Origin: Coenobita brevimanus
Lineage: Eukaryota; Arthropoda; Malacostraca; Decapoda; Coenobitidae
Length of the DNA stretch: 64,000 nucleotides
Reading direction: 5' to 3'
Assembly (NCBI GenBank): GCA_032717465.1
Contig: CM064665.1
Span: 26,067,511-26,131,510, forward strand
A program made the position numbers and the translations under genes. Below are positions 44,851 through 55,985 of this stretch, in pieces. Position 1 is the stretch's first letter, and each line of letters starts with the position of its first letter. The notes beneath the pieces are model-generated. The model was not told the origin of the DNA. It ran no database searches and worked only from the letters and a program-made list of their open reading frames with translations.

Positions 44851-45873
44851 GACAAAAACAAGTTGTTTCGTCTCGCAAGACGGCAGACTTTACTAGGATT
44901 ACACTTACTCCATTGCTTCGATACCTTCGCTCATATTATCCGTAAGTACAGTATATATATCCGTGTGTATATACAGTAATCCCTCCACTATCCGACATAA
45001 TAGAGCCAAAGGCATGTCCGGAAAGTGGTCCTGTCCGGATAGTGGGCACCAGCCTCCTGGACTTGTACTTATGGACCCTAACTCAGAAATACACCTATAC
45101 AACTCTCTCTGGACATGCATAGCACCTATTTAAGACCCAAATCACACCAATAAGGGACATAAAAGACTGAAATAAATGCAAAAGAACCATAAAATGAGGT
45201 TTTTGAGGTATGTTTCTACAATATTAAACATTCTGGGTACTTACAAGTCCCTAGCTCCTGGACTGGTAGTTATGGACCCTAACCTAGCCTAACTCAGAAA
45301 AACACCTCCCTACTGCACATGCATAGCACCTAAGACACTACATATTCACACCAATAAGGGACATAAAAGAGTGAAATGAGATGTTTGAGGTAAGTACAGT
45401 ATGAAACATTCTGCCTATTTACAGCAAGTCCATGGCCATCTCGATGAATAACCACCTCCTCTCAGACTCTGACAGTAAGAAGGATTTCCTGAAGCACTTG
45501 TAGTACACTGTTCATGAAGTCTTGCACTTAACTTAGTCATTCGCACTCAGAAGTCTATTCTCTTCACACTGCGCACTCTTCTCTTACTTATGCTCCATTG
45601 TAACTTAAGTGTTGCATTCTGCACTTTAAGTCTTTCCACTCATAAAACCAATTTCAAAACAAATCACACAAGTTATTTTACGTTAAATTTAGTCCAAAAA
45701 TTTTTTGTCTTTTCACTCAAATTTCTAATTTCTTAATAATACTGTGTGCACTGTTTTTCATTCACTGCACAACACTAAATTCCCGTGTGGTCTAGTGGAG
45801 AAGTACTTGCCGTTTAATCACTGTCAGAGTCTGAGAGTATCGCTGGGAGGTGACCTAGAGGTGCGTCGCTGGG

Positions 45874-47702
45874 TCATGTTGATGGCATACCCACTGCAGA
45901 CGACTCAGAAGATAGACGCAAACTCACACCGAGCGGTGACTCCACCGTGGCTGATGTGCTGGGCTTTGGCTCGGAGCATGAGGGCCTGTCTTGGGGAGGC
46001 AATGGAGTGGAGCCGGGGCTAGGCACAGCAGGGGTCACAGGCCTGAAAAAGCTGTCAATCGTTGATTGATGCAAGGAACGACGATTCTGACGATTTATGA
46101 TGCGCAGCCTGAAAGCAAGCACTTCCTCCACAAGTCCCAAGGGCCCCATCTCCCTGTCACAGTCCGGGTGTTCCAGATAGTCCAGAATGAACTCTAGGTG
46201 TTCCCGGAGTGGCTTAGCTTGAGATTGGCTGGAGTTGTGTCATGCTGAGAGGAGTCCGTATCATTGTCACTGTCCTCGTCGGAATCTTCAAGCTGGGTAC
46301 TGACATCTGCAATTGAAGATGCGATCTCGATATCAGACAGGGTCTGATACCCAGGATCGTCCTCGTCGTCATCCAACCACTCACGCACTTCGTCCACATT
46401 AACATCATCGCCATGCGCACGTAGACATGCATGGAAGTCATCCATGTCGAAACCTAGGAAATCGTGCTCCACATCTGTTCCGAGAAGCAGACGAGACCAA
46501 CCATTTTCTAGAGTCTTGACAGGGACTTCCTTCCATGCACTGGCCCAGTTGTAAATGGCAGACTTGATGTTGTACCGGGGAAGGTTTTCCAAAGTCCGCT
46601 GGCCTCGCATGTCTCGTCTCTCCCTGCGCTTGTCCTTGTCCTCGAGAACAACCATCACCTCGTCCAGGAACTTCCGTCGGTATAGCCGCTTCGTTGCCAC
46701 GATCACTCCTTGGTCCATTGGTTGGATGAGAGCAGTCATATTAGGTGGCAGAAACATGCACCTAATGCGGCCATTCTCAGCCACCAAGTCCTTGTCGCAC
46801 GGGTGGGAAGGTGCATTGTCGAAGAGAAGGGCCTTTACCTGGTTGCGTGGGATTCCCAGTTTCTCCATCTGGTAATGTATGACCTCCTTGACAAAATGGC
46901 AGTGAAACCAGTCTTTGAAGATGTGAGCTGTGAACCATGCCTTCAAGGAATTACCAGACGACAGGAAGGACATCCATCACCTCACGAAGACACCGAGGCT
47001 GCTTTGCACGGCCAACAATAACGGGCTTAAGCCGGTGCATGCCGTTAGCATTGGCACAACACAAAGCAGATAGCCGTTGCTTGGAGAGCTTGCGGCCAGG
47101 TACACGCTTCTCCGCCTCCTCAGCTAGTGTTGATAGGCAGAGCGATAGAATAAACCAGATTCGTCAGCATTGTAGACATGACCGAGAGTGAGGCCCTCCC
47201 TGTCAATCAAGCCCTTCACCATGTGCCGAAACTCCTCTACTCCATCTTCGTTAGCGTCCAAAGCTTCGCCATGAGACTTACGGTTGGTAAGGCCATGTTG
47301 TAACTTGAATGCAAAGAGCCAACCTTCGGATACCTTGAAGTCTAGGACGTCGTGAAGCCTTGCGAACTTCTCAGCAGCAGCCTTCAGCTCCTTGCCACGT
47401 ACCGTCACACCAGCAGCACGTTGCTGACAATATCAAAGCAACGTGGAGCGGTCGACTTCAGCATACTTGGGAGTAAACATCATTTTCCTCTCCACGTTGC
47501 GCTTGCTTTTCGATGAGAAGTGAGCGCTGTACTGTATGAGTTTGTCTCGGGATCTCTTAATATCAAACAAGGTAGATCGGGCCAGGTTGAACTCACGGAG
47601 GATGTGTGAAGAAGACCATCCTGCATCTACTTTCTCCAATATCTGCCTCTTCTGCTCCAGAGTCAAAACCACTCTCTTCCTCTTCTCAGGCGGCGGGGCC
47701 AT
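45874..47702 (-). pseudogene. Tigger-type transposase (CENP-B/jerky-like), frame-broken
   Basis: From ATG at 47702: an N-terminal Psq/CENP-B helix-turn-helix (KRKRVVLTLEQKRQILEKVD, ILREFNLARSTLFDIK). TGA at 47435-47433 stands where Trp is expected, then the second HTH (GWLFAFKLQHGL). First catalytic Asp is in VYNADESGLFYR; after a frame change near 47150 comes PGRKLSKQRLSALCCANANG. Another change near 46960 leads to the frame 46973-46194 with the second Asp (ALLFDNAPSHP) and, 34 residues later, the third (ALIQPMDQG). A long acidic tail (WLDDDEDDPGYQT...) follows. A last frame change near 46200 leads to REMGPLGLVEEV and QSTIDSFF. All three catalytic Asp codons survive. Confidence 0.88.
46045..46068 (-). 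other. PCNA-interaction (PIP) motif in the transposase C terminus
   Basis: The residues QSTIDSFF fit the PIP consensus Q-x-x-(I/L/M)-x-x-F-F exactly, placed after a basic stretch (RIINRQNRRS) near the C terminus. Pogo transposase is known to bind PCNA through such a motif. This is a sequence match, not proof of binding. Confidence 0.6.
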
Positions 47703-48074
47703 CATCACACACACGAAGGAGAGGCACGAGAGCAGCAGGAGTGCCTGCAGCAGGAAAGGCACCACCACAAAAGCGAGCATGTGGGCAGCCATGAAGACGA
47801 GCGTTCACTCACGACAAGAGACGGGCGGAAAGTGGGGAGGATGCAGGGGCGCTCTAGCAGATGTCGGAGGAATGACGCACCACAACAAAGCTGTCCCCCA
47901 CAGCGCGCGCCAAGTTCAAACTACGGGCGGGAAAAAATTGGATTTTTTTCAAATTTTTTGCGGTTTTTGGACCATTTTGGGAATATTGGATCCTGGGACG
48001 ATTATGTCCGGTAAGTGGGGATGTCCGGAAAGTGGGCGTCCGGAAAGTAGAGGGATTACTGTATATTTATTTAT

Positions 48075-48360
48075 TAGAGATGAAACAACTCTGTCCCTTT
48101 TACAACAATAAATATTTCAATTCAGATTCAACTTCCTCAATTTCATTGTCCATTTGGGTGAAGCACAGATACATACTCGTTTCATGTCTGTTTGTATAGT
48201 ACAGTGACAGTGCAAAACAGCATTTATGAGAATTGGAATATAAGGTACAATTGTGTTTTGTAAATATGATACTTCAGGTATGAAATTGAAACCAACCAAT
48301 CTTGCGGCAGGAGTGCACAGGTGCCACATTCACGAAAATGGATCATCAGCTGGAAAAGAG
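48075..48360 (+). repeat. Inverted arm matching 44028-44300
   Basis: See the partner arm. This copy extends through gcaaaacagcatttatgaga, ttttgtaaatatgatacttc and cacattcacgaaaatggatc. Its left portion is also part of unit U copy 2. Confidence 0.75.
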
Positions 48361-48399
48361 TCGAGCATAATTCCTCTGTTATTTGCCTGTCTCTGCTTG

Positions 48400-48625
48400 C
48401 ATTCCTCCACCTCTACGACAGGCGCGTAGCACCCGTCTAGCTACAAACTCTCAGCCCTATGCTGTCCAACTTTCTAATGCAAGAGTTAACTCTTACTCTT
48501 AGTCCTTCATTTATGCAACAGATCAACTCTGGAACTGTCTTTCTCTGTCAGTATTTCCTACTTCCTGTGATCTCCAGTCTTTCAAACGCAGTGTGTCCAG
48601 GCATCTCGAAATGAATGGATCTTGA
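48400..48625 (+). mobile_element. CR1/Jockey-like LINE, C-terminal remnant
   Basis: One frame with a single internal TAG reads YAVQLSNARVNSYS, SFIYATDQLWNCLS, LSVFPTSCDLQSFKRSVSRH and a TGA. The pattern LWN.L....FP...DLQ.FK..V..HL closes the ORF2 of CR1/Jockey-type LINEs. It is a different LINE lineage from the RTE-like copies. The following 48626-48720 could be its 3' UTR (ends aagaaaaaaag). The interval 48721-49130 is otherwise unassigned. Confidence 0.5.
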
Positions 48626-49129
48626 ATTTGGCTCTCTTGTGTATTGTTTTTGTTTTTTCTTGGAAGGGACGTTAGTGTGGGCTCAGCCTTTGGTTCCTTC
48701 TTCCTCGCATAAGAAAAAAAGTATCCTACCATATTATTTTCCTATTACACTCAGAAAACAAATGCCGCTATGATTACCACATACATCTATTTCCCCATTT
48801 CCTTTGTACATAAATATATTTATTATATACACCTGCAGGAGATACTGAAAACCGAGTCTTGAAAATGCTTCAGGCAGTGGAAAGAATGCTGGGCTATATG
48901 TGTCAAGTTAGAAGGGGCCTACTTGAAGGAGTTAGTGTCCTAGCTAAACGGGTTAGCTGTTTATTTTTTAGTGCCTTCAGTCGGATACTTCTTGAACAGA
49001 CCTTGTATAAACCAACCCACCCATTCCCTACCTATCAACAAGTGGGTTGGTGGACGGTTATTGCCCCTCCTTGTGTAGTCAAGTGGCCAAGGCCAAATTG
49101 GCAGGTCAACCGTTCACTTTGTCAGGAAA

Positions 49130-49400
49130 GTACCAAATTTTGCACAGGTGTAGAATGGACCCATACGATCATTTTTTGAGATGGACCCCCAAAAATTTTT
49201 GCCTCCTGGTGGCTGTCATCTTGGATTTCAAAATAGTTGCCTAGCAGCCCCTATTTTCTTCAATAACCCCAATAATATGATAAATAAAAGCAAAATTCCA
49301 ATGGCTACCCTTATGTTTTCAGGGTCGGCAATCCAATGGGATCATTGCTGGACCCGACAGAGGTTGGCCATCTTACATCCAGTGTGGCTGCTGGCTGAAA
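49130..49400 (-). repeat. Repeat with GCCATCTTGG motifs, inverted relative of 57620-58050
   Basis: Inverted, it contains gaccccc..aaaaaatgatcg, ggaatccaagatggc-like and attgaagaaaataggg-like blocks in the same order as the tandem repeats at 57620-58050. Confidence 0.65.
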
Positions 49401-49440
49401 TCAGTCTTTTGTTATAATGCAAGACTATAAAAGATCTCTG

Positions 49441-50949
49441 TTTATCTATCTATAGCCTGACGCCCTAATCCCGCAAAGGGTGGCCGCAGACAAAACGCCT
49501 TCAAGTCGCTCTGTTACCCACCATTTGACTACCCTCCTGCCAACTCACCCCCCCCTCCCTCATATACCTCTCAACTCCATCCCTCCACCTCATCCTCGGT
49601 CTACCCCTCCCTCTCTCTCCCTCCACCTCACCTACATACACCCTCTTAGTCAGTCTTTCATTCTCCATTCTCTCCACATGTCCAAACCACCTCAGTGTAT
49701 TTTTCCTAATCTTCTCAACCACATCCACATCCACCCCACAGCGTTTCTTCACTTCTTCATTCGTCAACCTGTCCCACCATGTCACTCCACATGCTCCTCT
49801 CAAGTACCTCATTTCCACTGCTCTCACTCTTGACTTGTTCCCCTCTTGCAAGGTCCATGCCTCGCTTCCATACATCAGGGTAGGGATCACAATACTTTCA
49901 TGCAGTGACTTCTTAACTTCCATACGCATCTCACTATTTCTTATCACTGCTTTCAGTGAACCAACAACCTTCCTTCCCTGCTGTACCCTTTCACGCATTT
50001 CATCCCCCAAAGTTCCATCCTTACTCATCACACCATCCAAGTTCTTGAATGCACTCACATTCTCCATATCCTCGCCATCCAACCTCACTGTACATTCTGT
50101 GACTTCATTCCTCTCAAACACCATAACTTTATTCTTATTTACATTAACTTTCAGATTCCTCTTCCTACACACTGTCTCAAACTCACTCACCAAACCTTGC
50201 AACTCCCATTCATATTCACTCAACAATACTGTATTATCAGCAAACAGCAACACCAGCATCTTCCAAATCTCACCCTTATTCATTAAAGCCACCTCCACAT
50301 CCACTGTCTTACCTTGCACCTCCTTTATAACCCTATCCATGTATATATTAAACAGCCATGGAGACATCACACAACCCTGTTTCAGTCCCACATTGAGATC
50401 AAAGAACTCACTCAGCTCACCATCCACTCGCATGTGCCGTAGCCTTAGCTCCTTCATACATACTCTTCACAGCACTCAGCAATATCCCCTCCACTCCATA
50501 TATTCTTAATACCATCCACATACCTTGCCTATCTATTCTGTCATAAGGTTTCTCCAAGTCCATGAAGGCAACATACACTTTCTTTCCTGTCTCTAGATAC
50601 TTCTTCACTAAACATCTTAGAACAAATATCTGATCTACACACCCTTTTCCCTTCCTAAATCCCCCTTGTTCTTCTCCAACTAGCTCCTCTGTCATATGCC
50701 TAACCCTATCAATGAGTATTCTACCATATATTTTTCGAGTCACACTAAGAAGGCAAATACCCCTATGGTTACCACATACTTCTCTCTCCCCTTTTTCTAT
50801 GCATAAAAGAACAATTATATACCTGATTTCCGGTCCTCTGGAACCCTTCTCTCTTCCCAAGCCAATCTACACAACTTTCATATCCACTCCACAACAATCT
50901 CACCTCCATTCCTCAGCATTTCACCATACACTTCATCAATTATTGGGGC
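49441..50949 (-). mobile_element. RTE-like LINE (subfamily B), minus strand, 3' half of a split copy
   Basis: The tail (TATC) lies at 49441-49452. The minus strand carries the RT domain from just inside GKAPGIDG to the end (frames 50860-50417 and 50457-49501, joined by one frame change near 50430). Motif A reads AFMDLEKPYDRIDRQG, motif B LKQGCVMSPWLFNIYMD, and motif C LLFADNTVLLSEYE with the second catalytic Asp changed to Asn. Homology ends abruptly at 50949, where a plus-strand copy begins; the matching 5' half is at 54988-55985. Confidence 0.9.
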
Positions 50950-50950
50950 A

Positions 50951-52376
50951 ATGATAGACTACGTGTGTGTGGATGAGCGAATGAGAAGACAAGTGTTGGA
51001 TGCAATAGTGTGGAGAGGGTGGGGGAATGGAGTCTCGGACCATCACTTAGTGATGGCCAAGGTAAAGATGCAAAGAAAGTGGTTGAGGAGGCGAAGGGGA
51101 AGACAGGAGGAAGCAACTCCTGTGAGAAGAGTGGAGAAATTGCAAGATAGTGAGAAAATGACAGAGTATAAGAGCATAGTGGAAGAAAGACTGGAAGGGG
51201 TGGAAGACGTATGTAAGATATTCACGGAAGCGATAGGCGCAGCGTGTGAGGCGGTTTGTGGAGTGAGGAGGAGATGCAAGGGTGTGCAAGGGACAGCATG
51301 GTGGAATGATGAGGTGAAACGAGCTGTGGAACAAAAGAAGAAGGCATATGGTGAATGGTTGGCGAGTAGAGGTAGGGGAGAAGATGAGAGAGAGAAGTGA
51401 GAGGTATATATGAGCAGGAGAAGGGAAGTTAAGAGACTGGTGAAGGAGAGTAAGAAGAAAGTGGATGAAGAGTTTGGGAGGAATCTGAGTGTGAAATGGA
51501 GGGAGAGTAAGAAATTGTTTTGGAAGGAGGTAAAGAAAGTAAGGCAGTGTGAAAGGGGAAGTAATAGGGGAGTGAAAGATAGGAATAATAGATTGTTGGT
51601 GGAGAAGAGAGAGAAATTGAGGAGATGGAAGGAGCACTTTGAGGATTTGTTGAATGTAGAGAGTGAGAGCAGTGTGAGTATAAGTGGTTGGGGAATGGCT
51701 GGGAGTAGAAGAGATGAGAGGAGGGAGGGAGAGATCAGTAGGGCGGAAGTAGTGGAAGCGACAAAGAAGATTAAGCTGGGAAAGGCCCCAAGAATTGATG
51801 GAGTGTGTGGTGAAATGCTTAGGTATGGGGGTGAGATTGTTGTGGAGTGGATATGGAAGTTGTGTAGATTGGCTTGGGAAGAGGGAAGGGTTCCAGAGGA
51901 CTGGAAATCAGGTATAATTGTTCCTCTGTACAAAGGAAAAGGGGAGAGAGAAGTATGTGGTAACCATAGGGGTATTTGCCTTCTTAGTGTGACTGGTAAA
52001 ATATATGGTAGAATACTCATTGATAGGGTTAGGCGTATGACAGAGGAGCTAGTTGGAGAAGAACAAGGGGGATTTAGGAAGGGAAAAGGGTGTGTAGATC
52101 AGGTATTTGTTCTAAGATGTTTAGTGGAGAAGTATCTAGAGAAGGGAAGGAAAGTGTATGCTGCCTTCATGGACTTGGAGAAAGCTTATGACAGAATAGA
52201 TAGGCAAGGTATGTGGAAGGTATTAAGAATATATGGAGTGGAGGGGAAATTGTTGAGTGCTGTGAAGAGTATGTACGAGGGAGCTAGGGCTACGGTGCGA
52301 GTGGATGGTGAGCTGAGTGAGTTCTTTGATCTCAATGTGGGACTGAAACAGGGGTGTGTGATGACTCCATGACTGT
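50951..52376 (+). pseudogene. LINE endonuclease/RT, 5' half
   Basis: Endonuclease motifs IDYVCVDERM and SDHHLV are followed by QGTAWWNDEVKRAVEQ. This copy keeps the 10 bp lost at 26328. TGA at 51398-51400 replaces AGA. RT motifs include IDGVCGEMLRYGG, NHRGICLLSVTGKIYGR, AFMDLEKAYDRIDRQG and GLKQGCVM. TGA (52370-52372) replaces the Trp codon of SPWLFN just before the TTAA insertion site. Confidence 0.85.
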
Positions 52377-54152
52377 TTAACCCCTACACCGCGGGCATGT
52401 TTACCGATGTTTTGCGTGTGCCGCGGGGTTATTCGGGCTCCGACAGACTCTCAAAAAATATTTGCCAAAAATCAGTTATTAGTCCTAGAATATTAAAATT
52501 ACATATGCTTATGGCACATACATTCAGCTTTCTCCTGGAATGTTTGTTGAGCCTTCGTCAGTTACCGTAGGACTTGTGGAGACCTCTGAAGTTGGGTAAC
52601 GAAGTCTCCACTTTACACTTCCCGACAACCCGTAATATGATTACCACAGCCAGATATTAACACTATAAACACTACTCTATGATTTTCAAGTAGTTTGGGA
52701 TCCATACTCCCAAAAAAAAAAGTAATGAAAATTACGAGCGTGTCTGACTGTCGCACTGGCACTAGTTCGCTCTTGGTACTCTGTCATTTATTATTCATAA
52801 AACCCCTCACACTTTATATTTCTATTACTATATAACACTTATATATATCTACAGTCTTTATCCATAAGTTTCCTTCAGTAGTATTAGTTTATTGTCACTG
52901 TAGGGATTCAATTTCTTCCAGTAAAATACGTAGCATTCACTTTCTCGTCCTGTATACTAGCATTGAGAGTGAATGTCACTTTCATCTTCACTCTCATAAC
53001 TCATAGTATTCAGACATGCTAGAGTGAAACTTTCACTTTCATTACTCCTAGGGTATATACTCGTATTCTTACAATACTACTCATTTACATTTCTATTTAC
53101 GTTCTCTATTTTATTTACGTTATTTACATTTCTATTTTATTTACACTGTGTTATGCACTGTCACTTGAAGTAACTTATAAAATTATTTTCCACTGTTCAC
53201 GTATATTTACATTCATTACTTTCACTTGCTGTTTACACATTATTTACACATTATTTACAATTCCACTTGCACTGTTTTACTCAATAGAAAGATCGTAGTC
53301 ACTCTTTTATCAATTGTCAGCCCTTTACCTCTTTCCACACGAGGTTTAGTAGGGGGTAAAGGTCACAGGGCCCTTTGCATGGGGGTGAAAAAGTCCCTGA
53401 AGTCAGCAAGAAGAAACATAAGTTCCCTCACTTCGGAAGATGAGAGTAAACTGATAACGGAGGGCCGGGGTAGAGGCCTACTTAGGGGATATTCAGTGCT
53501 ACCAATGTTAGCTCTTGAAACAGCTATGTCTAGCACTGAAATGATTGGCAGGAAATCTAGACAATACATTATAAATTAGGTAGTTCCAGGTGAATGTAAA
53601 TATCACTTAGGCTTCTCCCTTCCCTCCTTACATGTATATTTATTACGAAAATAGATTATACGGCATATTTCAAGGGGAAAAAAACAGCGAAAATTAGCGA
53701 ACGAGTGCACGTCAGGTGTTGTCAGGTGATAATTAGCCAATTCCAGGTGTATGGCACTCTCACTTACCTTATTTCTTTCTTGTATATATTATTTGGTATA
53801 AGAATAGGACATAGGGCTTATTTCAATAGATGAAATCAGTGAAAAATTCCAGGGAAGATTTACTTAGCGTAGCACGGCCAGGCAGGCGAGAGGATAGGAT
53901 AATGGAGGGGGGGTAGGGAGGGGAGTCAAGAATGGGGAGAAATGGCTAAATTGTCAACAATGGATGGGAGTACAGATGAGATTAGGAGTGCTGACTAGTG
54001 TTGGACATTGGCAGTACTGATAGATGGTACAAGCCCCCACTTGGAAGCCCGGGTGAATTCAAAATAACACAGAATCACAAAAGCGACGCCCCGCGGTATG
54101 ATCCCTTGCTCCCAAGCGTCACGAAAGTGACGCCCCGCGGTTAAGGGGTTAA
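52377..54152 (-). mobile_element. Deleted (non-autonomous) piggyBac, 1768 bp, in the LINE
   Basis: TTAA copies at 52377-52380 and 54149-54152 bound cccctacaccgcgggc and ccccgcggttaagggg, which are the right and left ends of the 8051-12308 element in inverse orientation. The interior matches that element's 3' region (52381-53290) and its 5' region (53330-54148), including about the first 60 codons of the transposase frame (agggccctgtgacctttacc). The DDE core is missing. The undisturbed target is seen in the sister LINE at 27417-27423 (gctgtttaatatat). Confidence 0.93.
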
Positions 54153-54978
54153 TATATATATGGATGGGGTTGTAAAGGAGGTGCAAGGTAGGGCAGTGGA
54201 TGTGGGGCTGGCCCTAATGAATGAGGTTGAGATTTGGAAGCTTCCTGTGTTGCTGTTTGCTGATGATACAGTATTGTTGAGTGAAGATGAATGGGAGTTG
54301 CAAGGTTTGGTGAATGAATTTGGGACAGTGTGTAGGAGGAGGAAGCTGAAAGTTAATGTAAACAAAAGTAAAGTTATGGTGTTTGAGAGGAATGAAGTCA
54401 CAGAGTGTGCAGTGAGGTTGGATGGTGAGGATATGGAGAATGTAAGTGCATTCAAGTACTTGGGTAGTGTGATGAGTAAGGATGGAACTTTGGGGGATGA
54501 AGTACTTGAAAGGGTACGGCAGGGAAGGAAGGTTGTTGGTACACTGAAAGCAGTGATGAGAAATAGGGAGGTGAGTATGGAAGTTAAGAAGTCACTGCAT
54601 GATGGTATTGTGATCCCTACCCTGACGTATGGAAGCGAGGCGTGGACCTTGCAAGAGGGGAACAAGTCAAGAGTGAGAGCAGTGGAAATGAGTTACTTGA
54701 GAGGAGCATGTGGAGTGACGTGGAGGGACAGGTTGACGAATGAAGAAGTGAAGGAACGTTGTGGGGTAGATGTGGATGTGGTTGAGAAGATTAGGAGAAA
54801 TACACTGAGGTGGTTTGGACATGTGGAGAGAATGGAGAATGAAAGACTGACTAAGAGGGTGTATGTAGGTGAGGTGGAGGGAGGGAGAGGAAGGGGTAGA
54901 CCGAGGATGAGGTGGAGGGATGGAGTTGAGAGGTATATGAGGGAGGGGGGGGTGAGTTTGGGGGAGGGTTATAGATAG
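54149..54978 (+). pseudogene. LINE RT and C-terminal domain, 3' half
   Basis: A 272-codon frame continues the RT directly after the insertion: IYMDGVVKEVQGRAVDVG, LLFADDTVLLSEDEWELQG, KYLGSVMSKDG, RWFGHVERMEN, GRGRPRMRWRDGVE. The catalytic FADD is intact. Confidence 0.88.
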
Positions 54979-54987
54979 ATAGATAGA

Positions 54988-55985
54988 TTCCCATCTTGAT
55001 CTTCATTGCTTCCACTACTTCTGCCCTACTGATCTCTTCCCCCCTCCTCTCTTCTTCTCCCAGCCATTCCCCAACCACTTATACTCTCACTGCTCCCACT
55101 CTCCACATTCAACAAATCCTCAGAGTGCTCCTTCCATCTCCTCAGGTTCTCTTTCTTCTCCACCAACAATCTATTATTCCTATCTTTCACTCTCCTACTA
55201 TTTCCCCTTTCACACTGCCTTACTTTCTTTACCTCCTTCCAAAACAATTTCTTACTCTCCCTCCATTTCACACTCACATTCCTCCCAAACTCTTCATCCA
55301 CTTTCTTCTTACTCTCCTTCACCAGTCTCTTTACCTCCCTCCTCCTACTCACATATACCTCTCTCTTCTCTCTCTCATCTTCTCCCCTACCTCTACTCGC
55401 TAACCATTCACTATATGCCTTCTTCTTTTGTTCCACAGCTGGTTTCACCTCATCATTCCACCATGCTGTCCCTTGCACACCCTTGCATCTCCTCCTCACT
55501 CCTCAAACCACCTCATACACTACGCCTATCTCTTCCGTGAATATCTTTCATACGTCTTCCACCCCTTCCATCTGCTCTAGCTCATACCTTCCCAATCTTT
55601 CTTCCACTATGCTCTTATACTCTGCCATTTTCTCACTATCTTGCAAATTCTCCACTCTTCTCACAGAAGTTGATTCCTCCTGGCTTCCCGTTCGTCTCTT
55701 CAACCATTTTCTTTGCTGCCTTACCTTGGCCATCACTAAGTGATGGTCCAAGACTCCATTCCCCCACCCTCTCCACACTCTTGCATCCAACACTTGTCTT
55801 CTCATTCACTCATCCACACACACGTAGTTTATCATTTGCCTTTCGTTCAACAAGTTCACCATCCATCCTCCTCATTACTCTTCATGTATACCTGTGGATC
55901 ATCTTATGCCGAAAGTAGGTGTTGGCTATTGCCAACCCCTTACCAGCACAGATGTCCACCAAAGCATTACCATTCCCATCTGCTT
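54988..55985 (-). mobile_element. RTE-like LINE (subfamily B), minus strand, 5' half of the split copy
   Basis: The minus strand covers the late endonuclease (GNALVDICAGKGLAIANTYF at about 55985-55920) through the inter-domain region (frame 55499-55026: NDEVKPAVEQKKKAYSEW). It stops at VEAMKIKMG next to the plus-strand tail, exactly where the 3' half at 50949 would resume. Confidence 0.88.

Larger units (their letters stand above)
44972..48063 (-). mobile_element. Tigger/pogo transposon, 3088 bp, with TA duplication
   Basis: TA at 44972-44973 and 48062-48063 flank inverted ends: left cagtaatccctccactatcc, right (inverted) cagtaatccctctactttcc. Ends of the cagt(a/g).tcc type, TA targets and a CENP-B-like transposase define the Tigger/pogo group of Tc1/mariner. 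Near each end a gtccggaaagtgg subterminal repeat recurs (three times at the right). The left arm contains a ~197-bp internal tandem duplication (45055-45425). The gene reads on the minus strand. Confidence 0.93.
44861..48220 (+). repeat. Tandem unit U, copy 2, split by the Tigger element
   Basis: The left part (44861-44973) matches 44526-44640. The right part (48062-48220) matches from the (TA)n core to ctgtttgtata. The 44972-48063 Tigger insertion lies in the TA core, and the unit is contiguous once it is removed. Confidence 0.8.
50948..54987 (+). mobile_element. RTE-like LINE (subfamily B), plus strand, split by a piggyBac
   Basis: It starts in the endonuclease (AMIDYVCVDERM) at about 50948 and runs to 52376, resumes at 54149, and ends in a (GATA)n tail at 54969-54987 with the last ~100 bp before the tail deleted. 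The 5' half frames are 50951-51400 and 51410-52372, separated by a TGA at 51398-51400. The 3' half (54160-54978) has intact FADDTVLLSEDE. Confidence 0.92.

Noticed and set aside
53226..53579. Independent gene inside the deleted piggyBac
   Set aside because: It overlaps, on the opposite strand, the remnant of the transposase N terminus; no independent support.
49441..54987. Twin-priming inversion of a single LINE insertion
   Set aside because: The opposed pieces both contain the same RT and 3' region with their own tails, so they overlap in the element and must be separate insertions.
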